Below, one piece after another: positions 1-14,132 of a stretch of 64,000 bases of DNA. This stretch comes from Adiantum capillus-veneris (lineage: Eukaryota; Streptophyta; Polypodiopsida; Polypodiales; Pteridaceae): positions 80,676,343 to 80,740,342 of the forward strand of contig CM043950.1 in assembly GCA_014529385.2 (NCBI GenBank), written 5' to 3'. Under the pieces are notes generated by a model, which did no database searches, was not told where the DNA came from, and saw only the letters and a list, made by a program, of their open reading frames with translations. Each line of letters begins with the position of its first letter. The stretch's first letter is position 1. Both the position numbers and the translations under genes were made by a program.

Positions 1-645
1 GTTAGTAATATGGGCCAACATATCTTGTTGGTCATCTCTTACCCCAAGAGCCGGTGGTGGTGGTATGGTGGTTGTCGTAGTTGCTGGTCGATGCGATGTT
101 CCTGCTTCTGTTGACTCGGTTTCTTTGGCTTTCATTCGCAGCTTCTTGTCCTTAAGGCGAGCAATCTCAACGGCTAACTCGTATGTAGCCGGGAATCTAC
201 CTTTCACCTTCTCCTTGAGAAGCGGCCATAAGCCATGCATAAACCAATATTTTTTTAGGAAATCGGGTGCAGCTTCCCCCCTTGCCAGTGACTCAACCCA
301 CCATTCCCACAAATCCACAAATTTGGACTCATAGGTGGCATATTCTAAAAGACCCTTCTGCTTCAAGTCTCTCAACTTGTCCCACAACTTTTCTGAAGTG
401 GTACCTCCCCCAAAGTGCCTCTTAAAAGCGGTTTTTAAGGGTTCCCAGTCATCCTTGGTTGCTTGTGGAAGTGCATTGTACCATGATCTAGCTTCTAGCT
501 TCATGAGATGGTTAAAGATTCTAACCCGGGATTCATCCGTATCTTTGTTGCTCACTACACATGCTACTTCAAAGTCATCTAGGAAGTCTGTTACCAAATC
601 CTCCCCCTTCTTTCCTTTAATTGTTGGAAATGCTACACTTGCCAT
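1..645 (-). CDS. Retrotransposon gag, C-terminus cut by window edge
   Basis: Reading the minus strand from an ATG at 645 gives 215 codons with no stop, running off the window at position 1. The product starts MASVAFPTIKGKKGED and contains the Retrotrans_gag-type pattern: a WYNALP segment followed by W-x7-F-x3-F spacing (DDWEPLKTAFKRHFG), then an aromatic stretch (YESKFVDLWEWWVESL) and a Lys-rich helix ending in a Pro/Thr-rich linker (PATTTTIPPPPALG). This is the usual capsid-like part of a gypsy gag; the zinc knuckle and pol would lie outside the window. Because it is uninterrupted it is better preserved than the other gypsy gags here. It is not obviously the same family as copies A, B or C. 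Family-level call is firm; lineage is not resolved. Confidence 0.8.
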   Translation of the reverse strand, partial: MASVAFPTIKGKKGEDLVTDFLDDFEVACVVSNKDTDESRVRIFNHLMKLEARSWYNALPQATKDDWEPLKTAFKRHFGGGTTSEKLWDKLRDLKQKGLLEYATYESKFVDLWEWWVESLARGEAAPDFLKKYWFMHGLWPLLKEKVKGRFPATYELAVEIARLKDKKLRMKAKETESTEAGTSHRPATTTTTIPPPPALGVRDDQQDMLAHITN

Positions 646-1703
646 GATTACTGAGAGAGAGCTAGAAAGACACACTGCTTAACTTGCAAAAGTTTTTTTT
701 TCTTTACAAGGAGGCGTGTATACCCTCTTATACTAGGACATAGATTAAAACTTCAAACGGTACATTGCCTTGTACCAAAGGTAAGACAAATGGTTGAACT
801 GATGCCAGAACCTCAAAAAATCTCTCCCCACCCAGCATGGTGTCAATGACGTGCTGGTAGTGAGCCTTCAAATCCAGTATTACCTTGATTGAGCGTACAC
901 GTGTTGGTATGTGTGATCTGTCTTGAGGTAGGTCGTACTGATTCATGTGAAGCTTAGAGGTGCTTAGTCACTGTCCAAGCTTGTGGGAGAGGGTGGTGTT
1001 CTTTCCTGAAACAAACTCAGTAGATCCCTAGTTTCTCTAGTGAGAGTGTGAGCCAATGATTGCGTTATCTGTGCTGCAGCATCAGGTGCGACTTGAAAAC
1101 TGACTCTGATAATTACCTCGGGGACTTGAGCTACCCGATTCTCAAAGTAGAATAGTGTTGATTCTCTATTGTGTAGAGCTCCTTCCATTTTGTTGTTGTG
1201 GGTTGGTTGTAGGTTGCGGACATGGTTTCGACCTTCTTCTTCGAACTTGGCCTATGTATATCCACTAGGTTTGGCGTGTTGGTTGACTCTCCCACTGCAA
1301 ATCGATTACCGTTACGCCTGGCACTCGAGCTTCGATGGAGATGCGGAGTTCGTCTAATTGTGCTTGGAGCTCTTCTTCTTTTGTCTTCCAATTAGCAAAT
1401 CCTGCTAGCCATTCATCCATTCACAATAGTTTAGGGATTTCAGTCTTGTAAACTGAAGGGTTTCATGAAAAGATCCTCAGTGGGGGCACCGAATTACGGG
1501 AGCAAAGCGAATCCCGAACCCCGACGGCCTCTAAAACATCGGGGACCGAATGGCGCGCCTCGAGCCTGTCATGGTAAAGCAAACAGGGGGCACCACCTAG
1601 CTTCAGCGGCTAGGACGCAAACAACACACCACCGTAACAAAGTTTTCATCCAAGAGAGATGGATGCTTGGGAGCAATGATGAAGAGGAAAGGGAATGAGA
1701 TCA

Positions 1704-1705
<2 letters not shown>
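646..1705 (-). other. Leader upstream of the gag at 1-645; no gene seen
   Basis: Short minus-strand open stretches exist (728-946, 964-1188, 1131-1391) but none shows a recognisable domain. By position this should be the untranslated leader between a primer binding site and gag. A GC-rich block at 1480-1590 could hold the LTR/PBS boundary, but no convincing tRNA complement was found. Confidence 0.35.

Positions 1706-1735
<30 letters not shown>
1706..1735. repeat. (GA)n microsatellite
   Basis: Uninterrupted GA dinucleotides. Together with the AG-rich DNA up to about 2850 it forms a purine-biased tract on the plus strand. Confidence 0.9.
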
Positions 1736-3677
<1,942 letters not shown>

Positions 3678-3711
3678 GATCTCTTTTTGACACGCACTAA
3701 GGAAGGCCCAT

Positions 3712-4292
3712 TGTGCTAAAGCGAAACTAGCACGACTTTAGCAACTGCAAGGGCTTCCCTCCGATGCAAACAATGTATGATTTCAACAACAACGCGAAGA
3801 CAACGCCTACAAGCTTCAGGGTGAGTTTTCTTGCAAATCGGGTGTCCGTTTGGTGACTTCTTTGTACCTATGGGTTCACAGCGAGTAGAACTACATGGTA
3901 GGACCATACGCCATGAAAAATGGTAACTTTTATTTTGCTGCATGTCTTTATACGTGATTTTTGCAAGGGGTAGTAGGAGGTGGGTTATCCAGTCACAGTC
4001 CATTGGATATTGATCTCAAGGCAAGGAATGTATACCTTATGAGTTTCATGACATTTCGAGTGCGTTTGACCTAGATTCAGTGAGTGTTAGCATTGTAGTT
4101 TGGATTGTTTTCACTAGTGTGATCTTTGACCTGGTTTCCTTATTAGTGATTGTCTTACACGATCGAGAAGTAGGTTCATAACCCTCTTCTTGTTTCCATG
4201 CGCCTACAGGTTAAGCTTCATTATCGGCCGACATAGAGTTGTTGGTTTTGTTCTTTCTATGATAGCGTCTGCTCGTGGCATACCCGCCAACA
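3712..4292 (+). repeat. Left (5') LTR of gypsy copy A
   Basis: Starts TGTGCTAAAG and ends GCCAACA, matching 15827-16373 over most of its length, for example around the GGGTTCAC, TTATCCAGTCACAG and GCATACCCGCC blocks. It is followed directly by the primer binding site. The end CCAACA is the same as in the LTRs of copy B. Confidence 0.75.
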
Positions 4293-4293
4293 A

Positions 4294-4312
4294 TTGGCAC
4301 CACTAACGGGAC
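4294..4312 (+). other. Primer binding site of copy A (tRNA-Asp-like)
   Basis: TTGGCACCACTAACGGGACC begins within one or two bases of the LTR end. It resembles the TGGCGCC...GGGGA complement of the 3' end of plant tRNA-Asp used by Tat/Athila elements, with several mismatches. Copy B has a better match at the same place. Confidence 0.55.
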
Positions 4313-4313
4313 C

Positions 4314-6809
4314 GAAGCCTTAGGTAGGTGAACTTAGACTAATCCTATAGGGAAGAGTTCCTCTGGTTTACCAGAGTATTCCTTCTATCTTAGTTTAGTT
4401 AGGACCTATAGAGAGGTGCTAGCAAGCATGTGTCTTGCCTTGGTCACCCATGCTGATGGTTTTAGTTTAGAAATGTGTAAGTTTGGGAGCTTGAGTGGTT
4501 GGGGAGGTGGTAAAGCATTGGGTAGTCTGTTTGTGTCAATTAAATGCTTCTCTACTTACAATTACACAAGCGAGTTTTTTATTCTTAGGAGTATCATTAG
4601 GTACGTGAATCGATCTTGATCTAGAGTTGTCCATCAATGGAGATTTTCTTGAGTTTATTGGTTGAATCAAAATCTTGAAAAAAAAGTGATTCGGGGTTAA
4701 AACAGTGAAAAACAAGGATCATAAAGATGTTTTGCATGGCTGAGGATATTTGAGGACTAAAGAGGGCATCCAATAGGACCTTGCACATCAAAATATAAAT
4801 TCTGTAAGGTTAGACCTATACGCATATGAAGTCTCCAGAGCCAAAAACAGACCAAATGTGGGAAAACACACTGTACCAGAGTGTGCAAATGAGTGGTTAT
4901 ACCCTAGGAACACCTTAAGTTGGGAGTCTTGGCAAAGATTTGGGGACCAAACACCAAAAGATGGAGTGGTTGTAAAAAGAAAAAATAAAAAACGTGTGTT
5001 TGGAAGCACTTTTAAGCTCTAAATTTTGTTGAGAACATATGTACATGATGCTGATAAGTAGGGGAACTTATGGAAGAAATAGATCTAAATTCTGAGAGAC
5101 AAGACTTCATACACATATGAAGTCTTCAGGGTATATTTGGACAATAATTTGCATGTGGTATGCACTAAGCCATTTAGGAGGGTTATCTAAGCATGACTAC
5201 AAGAATTCATATCATTTGGTTAGCTAACTTTACTTCTAGAAAGTATTTAACAAATTCTAACCAAAAACAGAGAAAAGTGGGGAATTGGTGAATCGTTGGC
5301 ATAAAAACTTCATTTTGAGCAGATAGGCTTAGAATACACATCAAAGAGAACCTTGGGCTGAGGTTTGAGTTCATTCTAATCAAAATAAGTCTTTATACAC
5401 GTATAAAGACTATCAACCCATAATAGAGCCAAACTGAACAAAGATAGATGCTCAAAGTTTCCTAAAGCCTTGGGGAGTCCCTTGATTCATATTTCATAGC
5501 ATTTGGATCAGAACAACGATTAAGAAGAACAAGAAACAATGCAAGCACTCTAGATACCCATGTTTTGTCACAACATGAACAAACTTGATTCCTAAATTAA
5601 GTTAGAGAATATATGTGAAGTCCCTAAGTGTTACACTACCTCTGAAGCAAGTGTCATGTCAATTGGCCCTAAAAGTCTTTATACGTGTATAAAGTGTTTT
5701 TGTACTATTGACCAATAATTGAACTTAATACCACACAGGGGAGTCAACAGTCAACAAGAAACACTGATCTGCAAAAATCTAGTCAATCTAATCGGGAAGG
5801 CTTTATACGTGTATAAATACATACTAACTCTAATGACTTGCAAAGTTGAATAGGGACATATCATTGCATTCTAAGAGAATTTAGATGCCACTAGCCAAGA
5901 TTACACTCAAGTTGGATAGAATCTGAGTGTGCAAGAGCCAAGAATCAGAAACAAGATCCTAAGTCAATCTGCATCACATTGTAACTCACATTAAAGTGGT
6001 CCAATTGTTATTTTGAAAATTTCTATGGGTTGCTTGAGTGGTAGAGAACCTCTGATGAAGAAAGATTACCATTTCTAATCAAAAAGTCTTTATACACGTA
6101 TAAAGACTGAAAACCAGATTTTAGAGCAGACTGCATAGTTGGAGACTGCCAAGTAATCCACTTAACTCTGAAAACACCTTTTGCTATCCATTCTATGATA
6201 ATAACATAGAAAGGGGATCAAACCTTCCAAAGGAAAATTTGGAAGGAAAAATCTTGCATGTTCTTCCTAATCAATACTGAATGTTACTAACAGAGAACCA
6301 TCATTAACAAGGAATTGCGGAGTCTAAAGTTTTGTACAGATAACCAACAATGAAGTCCAGCAAGTCTAGACCAATCTAAAGTGCAAGCAATCAACCAATT
6401 GAAGAGCTGAAATAGTCAAGACACAGTAGAGTGAACTCAAAAGGTAAAAGGTTTGGATTTGTAGTGGTGTATTAACGGATTGATGTATTTGAGATCAGGA
6501 AGAAACCTTCAAGGAGACAAGAAAACACCAAGAGATCAACTCAGCATAGTGTCTACAGAAGAGAGTGTGACCCAATCAAGGGTAGATCGCCATGTGTTGA
6601 AGGGGGAGATATAGAAAGGTGACGCATGAGAGAGAGATGAGAGAGATATAACTTTCCATTCATTCATTGAGATGATCAATTACAACATAAGGACTCTCTT
6701 TTATAACTTTCCCATGCCCCTTGGTACTTCCCTCAAGGTTCCTCTTCATTCTTCCCATAGACCTTAGTCTAAAGCCTAGAGAATAGTACACTGTATATTA
6801 AGGTTTAAG
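4314..6809 (+). other. Long 5' leader of copy A, noncoding
   Basis: No reading frame in this 2.5 kb resembles a protein. Its only clear structure is the regularly spaced palindrome array at 4812-6108. Gag coding signal begins at about 6810. Confidence 0.6.
4812..6108. repeat. Array of six ~24-bp palindromes at ~287-bp spacing (copy A, 5' leader)
   Basis: Palindromes start at 4812, 5102, 5388, 5674, 5798 and 6085. Spacings are 290, 286, 286, 124 and 287 bp; the short one looks like an internal deletion. The core is AGTCTTTATA plus four central bases plus TATAAAGACT. The copy at 5102 has AGACTTCATA...TATGAAGTCT, so both arms changed together. The DNA between palindromes is only weakly alike, so these are strongly diverged tandem units whose palindromes were kept. 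Confidence 0.85.
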
Positions 6810-8944
6810 AATGAGGAGGAAACACATTACCTTATAGTTAAGGATCCGGAAAACTACAACAAGTATGGGGATAATGTGGTAAAAGGGAAGATGATTTCTG
6901 AAATCACCGAAATACCTCCTTTAATAGACCTTCCTAATGCCACCCTAGTGTTTGACAAGAAGGTGCTTAAAGTTGCGACTAGCCATGGAGCAGTAGGAAT
7001 CTATGAATACCTGAATGGAAGAGTCAAGAAATAATTTTGATTCCTAGCACCATTTTCCTTTGAGCTAGGTAGAGAAAAGACTCCGTACTTGTTCTCTTAT
7101 GAATCAGGTGAAGGAAGCCTCATAATATATGTTGACGAATATGGACATGAGTATAGGCCAATAGAAAAGGTAGAGGTAGTGAGATTGATAGCCACTAGGG
7201 TGATCCCAATAGAACTCACTACCATGCAAGGACTAAACCCTACCCCCAGTAAATCTACTACTCCCTTCAAAGAAATGGAGGATGAGATCAGAATCTTAGC
7301 CAGGAAAGCTGGAACTGTAGAGATACCAGCCTTTCATTCATATCTCAACACAAATCCAAAAATGCTACAATCATGGTTGTGACCTACGGTGACAAGAGAA
7401 CAAGAGTTCTATAGAGGCGAATCCTCTGTTACAAATAGTTCATATGTGACTCCCATAGCTTCACCTATGCCCACGTACTCTTATTCTTATCCCAAGGAAA
7501 GCAAGGGACCAACCACAATCAATCACCGTAGGGTTTCCCTATCAAGAGAGAATCAAGACAGAAAGAGGGTTTGTAAGGGAGCCACTTGTAGAAAGGTCAT
7601 GCAGAGGAATTGGGATGGGATTCATAGTTTACGGAATATTGAGACATGAACCAGATCCTGTCAGGAGAGAGAGATGGAGATTCTATGGTTTGACTGGTAG
7701 AGCAAAGACGTGTGAGACCATCTCAAGTCTAAAAATAGGTATACAAGAGGTATTTCGGAGAAGGAGATCCTAGAGATCATGTGCCAACATTTTTGTGAGT
7801 GATCCGAGTAAAAGAGGTTAGAGACTTTGATACACAATTTGCCGGATTTGGACTCACCTTAGTGGAAGACGCTGCCACATGGTTTGACTCTATGGAAAGA
7901 CAAGATTTTGGGACCATTCAAGAAGTCTTTGACAAGTTCGTAATATTGTCTCTCAAATCCACAAGTTTAAACAGAAAGATAGAGAATCTGTTAGGAAGGC
8001 ATCCCTATGACTGAAACGATACGTAAAGTTCTACCCAATGGAAGAACTACCTACTCAATCCAGATTAATGTTGATATTTATCCAAGGATTGAGAAATGCA
8101 TATCTTCAAAAATATTTTCATATGAAGAAAAGCCCTACTGTAAATGAGTTAACCAAAGAGGCTTTGTTCCTTGTAGATAACTGTGAGATCTACATAGTCG
8201 GAGATCTAATGGACAAAGATGATGATTCATCATCTCAACAAAGTGGATCAAAAATTGGGAGAAGTGAACAACAAAATGAAAGAGGAGTAAACCAAGAGCG
8301 ACTGATAGAGGAGGTGCTAAAGAGGATTAGCCCATTTGCCAAGCCACAGGCTAAACCTTTGAAGTGGTGCACCATCAAACAAAAATGTACAAATCATGTC
8401 ACTGAGGAATGCTACTATAACAAAGGGTACGTGAGAGAACGACAGTATGTTTCCTAGCTGCAAGTAGCACCATTTCAAGTGCCACATGTACCTAGATATA
8501 CTGCCAAAATTTGCCAGGACCAACTGGGGTTGAAAGACCACATCCAATTTTAGGGCAACAACCACCACTCCCAAGAACCAGACCAATAGGTGTGAGATAC
8601 ACACCCGTTGTGAAAGAAATAGAGGAACAAGCCTTAGTGCTTGTCCCTGTTTATTATGAAGGACTTGTTGAAACAATGGCTGGCCCAACATACTACCCAC
8701 CAGAAGATCCGAGAACATCGGAACCATGGAGTATGATTGGCAATGTTGGACCACCAACAGCGGCACAGGCTGCAAGAGAGAGTAGATATAGTTTGGACAA
8801 AAGAACATTGTCGTTCATAGATGGGAGTTTCAATGGACCTAGATCAGCTTACCAACAGAAAGGTGTCCAAGGAGCTCCATGACAACCACTGGGACTTTGC
8901 TATAAATGTGGGGGAGAACATCTTATGAAAGATTGTCCTCATTC
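6810..8944 (+). pseudogene. Gag of copy A, broken
   Basis: Coding similarity starts near 6810 (NEEETHYLIVKDPENYNKYG) and continues through 7089-7382 in the same frame after at least two stops. Capsid-like sequence appears at 7799-8014 (ATWFDSMERQDFGTIQEVFD) and, after a frameshift, at 8038-8457, which ends in a Cys/His cluster (CTIKQKCTNHVTEECYY). A second, standard zinc knuckle, CYKCGGEHLMKDC (C-x2-C-x3-H-x4-C), lies at about 8903-8941. Two different Cys/His clusters in one gag are notable. Frameshifts separate the 7389-7649, 7799-8014, 8038-8457 and 8511-8882 segments. The next residues belong to integrase, so the 3' end is a deletion junction. Confidence 0.7.
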
Positions 8945-9532
8945 AAAAATTGTACATTTTGTACGAAAATATCTTTGTGAGATATGGTCTACCGATAGAA
9001 ATTGTCAGTGATCAAGGCACACATTTCATAAATGAGATAATCAAAAATTTTATTGAACACTTCATGATAGCTTATAGAAGTCATCTCCCTACCACCCACA
9101 AGCTAATGGTCAAGCCGAGGCCACAAATAAGACTCTATGTACAATTCTAACAAAGATAGTATAAGAGTCGAGAATGGATTGGGATCAGAAACTACATTCA
9201 ACTTTATGGGCATATAGAATAGCTTACAAAACCTCGATAAGCACAACACCTTACAACAGTTTGGCCTAAATGCTAGACTGCCTATGGAATTTCAAATCCC
9301 AGCTTTAAGAACAACAAAATGTTTAGAGTGGATTGGTCATGAATTTTCCTCACGTGTAGATGACCTTGAACAGCTAGATGAGCTTCGCTTGAAAGCAGTA
9401 GCTTCTATCTATGCACAAAAACGAAGGCAAAAAGAATTTTTTGATAAGCATGTACTTTCCAAAAAATTCAAAATAGGCCATTATGTCTTGGTTTATACAT
9501 TGAAACAACATGCAAAGAAATTGAAAAAGTGA
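8945..9532 (+). pseudogene. Integrase core and C-terminus of copy A, broken
   Basis: Begins inside the rve integrase core with LYENIFVRYGLPIEIVSDQG (second catalytic Asp in SDQGTHF), about 20 residues after the gag zinc knuckle. The region around 9094-9130 encodes NGQAEATNKTL in a shifted frame, so the catalytic Glu codon is still present here, unlike in copy B. The C-terminal part (9284-9532) reads LEWIGHEFSSRVDDLEQLDE, then RRQKEFFDKHV and YTLKQHAKKLKK, matching copy B closely. Everything N-terminal to the core (H2C2 zinc domain, first Asp) is deleted. Several stops and shifts; not functional. Confidence 0.75.
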
Positions 9533-10209
9533 GGGATGGGTCCCTTTGTGATTTAAGATTTATCACCAAGTGGTGCTGTCAAGCTTGCTACATTGGATGA
9601 GGAGAAAATGCCTAACTGGATAACTGGTTGCCGACTAGAAAGATTTCATCTACCACTAACCCCAGACATGCTCCAGCAAATCCATCAAGCAAAGAAAAAG
9701 ACACAAGAAAAACAGAACATTATTGCAGAAGCTCAAGCAGAGGCTAAAGAAAGGGTAGCAAAAACGAAGCTTCTTCGACAACAACATGGACCGCCTATAA
9801 AGATAAATGCAATTCGGGTCACATCATTCAACAATGAGACCATATAGGAGCCTGAAATTGATATCAAATCAGAAACAATCAAGTGAAGGCAACAGAAATA
9901 CTTGATTCGAGAGCTCAATCCAACTTGATATCCTACAACCTTTACAAGCAACTACAACTTGACCACCAATTACAGAGGACGATGAATGAGCTCCAAAGTT
10001 ATTCCAAACATCTGATTAAAATTCTGGGATGGATGGTGATCAAAGTGCAGATCAATCAACATGACTATCCGCATAAATTTTATGTTGTCAAAGAAACGAA
10101 CACACAACATGCAGTCTTGCTAGGGAAACCTTGGCAGAGAAGTTATAAGGTACAACTTGACTGGTGTCACAACACTGTCAATATACAATCTGATTTAGCA
10201 AAACAATAA
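9533..10209 (+). pseudogene. Integrase tail and post-integrase retropepsin-like domain (copy A)
   Basis: Continues from integrase: MPNWITGCRLERFHLPLTPD, then a Lys/Glu/Gln-rich helix (9650-9780), then after a frameshift (9840-9883) a retropepsin-like fold: ILDSRAQSNLISYNLYKQL with DSG changed to DSR, a central GW-V-I-V segment, YPHKFYVV, and the C-terminal LLGKPW motif. Ends at TAA (10207-10209), at the same place as the TAG in copy B. Order integrase then protease is the reverse of normal gypsy pol. The catalytic Gly is lost, so this copy should be inactive. Confidence 0.7.
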
Positions 10210-10575
10210 GTTCTTTCTGCTAAAAGAGCAAAAAAACAACAATCAATCCTCCAATTGCTAGACAAAGGTAAGCAGACCTTACCAACAACAATGGACCAAA
10301 AAGGATTTCTAAAGATCACATCAAGGCAGCAAGCTCAAGTCCCAAAGGTAACTACTCATGATACAAAGAACAACAATTATCAAAGTGTATACCAACACAA
10401 ACAACAGAGTCAATACAACAAAGCTATCAAGAAGATTTGGGTCCGGAAAGATCAATTGATCAAGGAGAAGAAGCCAGAATTAAATTTTAAACCTCCAGAA
10501 CCAATCTCTTGCCACAGACAGATATGGGTACCAAAGAAACTACTCAGCATTCACAACCACCATACAAAAATCTAG
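10210..10575 (+). pseudogene. Trp-motif tail downstream of second protease (copy A)
   Basis: In the same frame as the protease, past its stop, the sequence continues as a Gln/Lys-rich stretch (QQSILQLLDKGKQ) and then IWVRKDQL and IWVPKKLL repeats before a stop at 10573-10575. The start LDKG and the W[VI]-x-K repeats are shared with copy B at 43544-43921. Function unknown; basic, low-complexity, possibly nucleic-acid binding (inference). Confidence 0.55.
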
Positions 10576-12503
10576 ATTCGAAAGCAACAAACTCAAGAAC
10601 TGCCAATACACAACTTCGACAACCGACAAAATGCAAGTTCCTATCAACTGATATCGAAGGTTCATTGGTGGCGACCTAAGCAAAAAGCAAACAAAGATAC
10701 CAAAAGACTGAGCAGCCTGAAAATCAAAGAAAGATCAAGAATATGAGAGCTTACTGTTCAGAGGACTTCCCGAGGAGCATACAAACATCGAAATGGTCGT
10801 CGAGAAGGACTTCCACTAGGAAAAGGGGAGAAACCAACACGCTACAAGTGTATAAATGGCACTGTTGTCCTTGAGTTTTTGGATTTTTATGTTTCATTGC
10901 AATTACTTTGATTAAAACCGAACAGATATGCCCTAATATATTTAGTAATAACAAGATGACAGAGAACAAACACCAAAATGAGCCTCTAGGTGTGTGTATA
11001 TATCTAGAATTAGACGTTTTCAGGAAGAAAAAGTGAGAAAACGGATCAATCCGACCAAAATTACTACTGATTAGTGTATATAGTGGGTTGTTATGATACT
11101 ATCTAATTATCTTGATTTTTTGACATTTTTTTGGATCAATTTAGATATTTTTCTTTATTTTTAATTGTTTTTCAGCCAAAAACAAAGAAAAATAGAAAAA
11201 GCAGGTGAAACGACACTTTGGTGACAAAAGAAAAATATAGGAGTGTTCAATAAACAATTGACAACTTATGGTGAAGACGGGGTGCATATATGACAAAAAG
11301 TTGCAGAAAGCCAAATTGGCAGATTTTGGGCCAATTGACAAATGAAGAAATTTTTGAGACTAAAGTACATTTCACAACAAGATAGAATCACATGTAAAAT
11401 TTGGTAAAAAGTGGTCCCAGAACCCTGATATAAGTTCTTTTGGGTCCACTTAATAGCTCATTTTCATGATTCACAAGTGAGAGAGAGCTGGAGAGACCTA
11501 GATCAATTGGATCTTTTGCAGATCCGTACTATGCACACGACACACCGATCGACGCCAGATATGAGAGGTAGGCTCATTACCATGAGATTTTCTTGTCCTA
11601 CACTCTCTTTGTCATGAAAAACTTTGAAAATCGGCAATGTAGCTTCGTGGGAAAGAAATCAAAAGGAGCATGTAACGCATCATCCACCAAACGGGTTGCT
11701 ATGAGACCTGATGGGGGATTAACCCTAAGCTAAAAGAACACATCTATGACCTCCAATGCGAGTTTAGGTCAACCGGAAAAACCCTAACTTCTTCAGGCAC
11801 GACAAAGACTGATCGGGAAAGAATGGCTGAAACGACGCAAAAATTCAGGAGAAGATACATCTCATGCATATCTTTAAGTCAAGTAAATCTATGTCTGCAT
11901 CCATCATCAAAAGGGGGTCAAAACATGGGGCAAAGCTTCGTGACCGCAAAGTGTCATTTTGGCCTCACTGTCGATTTAGATGTCCGTTTGCCGCTAAACT
12001 TCACAAGCTTCATCAACATATCATCAACAACCAATTTGTAAAGTCGAACATCAAGAAAAACCGTCGTTGATAGTCTCCTCAACAAAAGATGCTATTTGAG
12101 CGACAAATCACCAAACGAGGCATTTATGAGTCCAAAGGATTCAGTATAGCCACAAGAGGGTGCCTCAGTACATCCACATGCAAGGGAAATAGAGATCAAG
12201 AAGAATCTCTAAGTCAATGCGGCCACAATGCAAAAATCCCTTCCGACGACTAGAACACCAATCAGGGAGTTTCAAAACTGATCACTTGACTTTTTAAAAT
12301 GAAAAATGGCTAACAGGGCTTAAGGCACACTCATAGACCACCTTAAAGCACCTAAATCAATTTTTATCATAGTAAACTTCATATGCGTTGACGAAGGAAA
12401 TTTGGAATGGCGGCCTCTACACCAAAACAAACTCCATTGCGCCACAAGGGAAATGAGATGAGGGCACCATTTAGTCTTGGAAGCGTGGACTAGGACCGCT
12501 ACA

Positions 12504-12571
<68 letters not shown>

Positions 12572-14132
12572 ACTATGAATGAAGCATTAACCTTAGTGTG
12601 TGTACAAGGAATGGATGACTTCAAACACTCCCAACACAAATAGCATGTAGATTACCAAACAACCACTCAAGGATTAGCCAAGATCACATCAAGCACTCTC
12701 ACACACATATAAAAGATTTCTCTTAATTAACATAAGTAAGAGGAGGAGAGGTTACTAGCATGAAACAATTTGCACTCTAGAATGTGCAAGAATAGAGTGA
12801 ATGAATGAGCTTATGGGCTCATGGTGAGTGATACAAAGACTCAATGGGGCTGAGGGAGGCTTGAAATTACAAAGGAGAAGGCCTCTTTATATAGGAAAGA
12901 GAGTGATTAGGAGTGAGGTTAAGATCCAAGTGTAATTTGTACAAATGAAGCTTGATTAGGGACATTCAACCAATGAAGAAGCTCCTTCCAAGTGATTTGT
13001 TGACCAATTTGTAACTAATTAGCTCCATCATCACTTGTGTTGTCTTCACTCCTTCCTCCATAGCTTGAGTCCAAGAGCTTCCTTATTTTAAAATGTAAAA
13101 AATCTACATAAAATCAATACATATCTAGTAATAATAGAAAGGGGTTGAATGAGAACTTATGAATTACAACAAGATTAAGCATGACTTGAGAGGTGATTAG
13201 AAGAGGAATTTTGATGGGTTTTTGAGCTTGAGAGAGAGGAGGGAGAGAAGACTAATGGCTGATTTTTAGAGAAGGTCTCAATGTGGAAAAGGAAGGGTGT
13301 GTGTGTGTAAAGGTAGAGGGGATGGTCTCCACCACAGTTGAAAAAACTGGCGTCCGCCATTTTGGCCATATCTCCTAGACCGAAGATGCAAAAATTATTA
13401 AAAAAATATGGTCAGAATCTCCAGCTCATCAACTACAACTTTGATGAAGACAACTTTTCTTGGATCGGAAAGGAAGTATTTTTTAAAAATTCAGCAAAAT
13501 CATGTGTCTGGTTCCTTCCTTTGCCAAGTCTTCCACTTGGGTCCCATCTGTTTGAATCATCATATGGCTCCAAAGCCATGATGATATGAGCCACTCATGA
13601 CCCTTGAATCATGGGTGCATGGCTCCACAACCACATCATATATTTTCTTTTCACATTTACATATTTTCCCTTCCCTTTACCACTAGGTTCTCCCTCTACC
13701 TTTCACCTCCGGTGAACTAGTCAAGAAAAAAATTCCTATCAAATCATTCTTTTAATATTTCCAAGAGGTTGTTCTCACTCTTTCTTTTATTGTAAATCTC
13801 TAGAAGCAAGGAAAACCAACAAAATATAATAAACAAAAATTTGTGATAGGCTCGGATCAGCGTATGAAGTCTAACAAGCATTTTTTGCACAAGAAAACTC
13901 ACAGGAAATCACAACATCATTTTGCATATCCTCTAGAAGCAATACAAAAAAAATCATGAAATTTGGAGCTTTTACAAGCACCCAAGAACCAAAAAACGCA
14001 AAGTCTCAGCCTAATCTCAATATTTCGCTTTAGACTTATACAAAATGCTCCAAATCATGTGAAATTTTGTGCACAACATATACTTAGCCCAAATATTTAA
14101 TGACTATGCTCAAGAATGCATTCTGTGAAAAG
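10576..14132 (+). other. Inter-ORF noncoding region of copy A
   Basis: No gene is supported. Two blocks, about 10.92-11.10 kb and 11.52-12.48 kb, resemble the inter-ORF DNA of copy B (about 42.8-43.0 and 41.6-42.4 kb), e.g. the CCTAGGTGTGTGTAT-like block and the CCGCTAAACTTCAC block. The part after the (GA)n at 12507 up to about 13.85 kb has no counterpart in B and may be a separate insertion; it holds a minus-strand TATA-like sequence near 12.89 kb. Confidence 0.5.
12507..12569. repeat. (GA)n microsatellite
   Basis: About 31 uninterrupted AG units. Confidence 0.95.

Noticed and set aside
65-682. Two plus-strand open frames at the window start
   Set aside because: They are antisense to the clear gag coding on the minus strand, which has a known domain and no stops.
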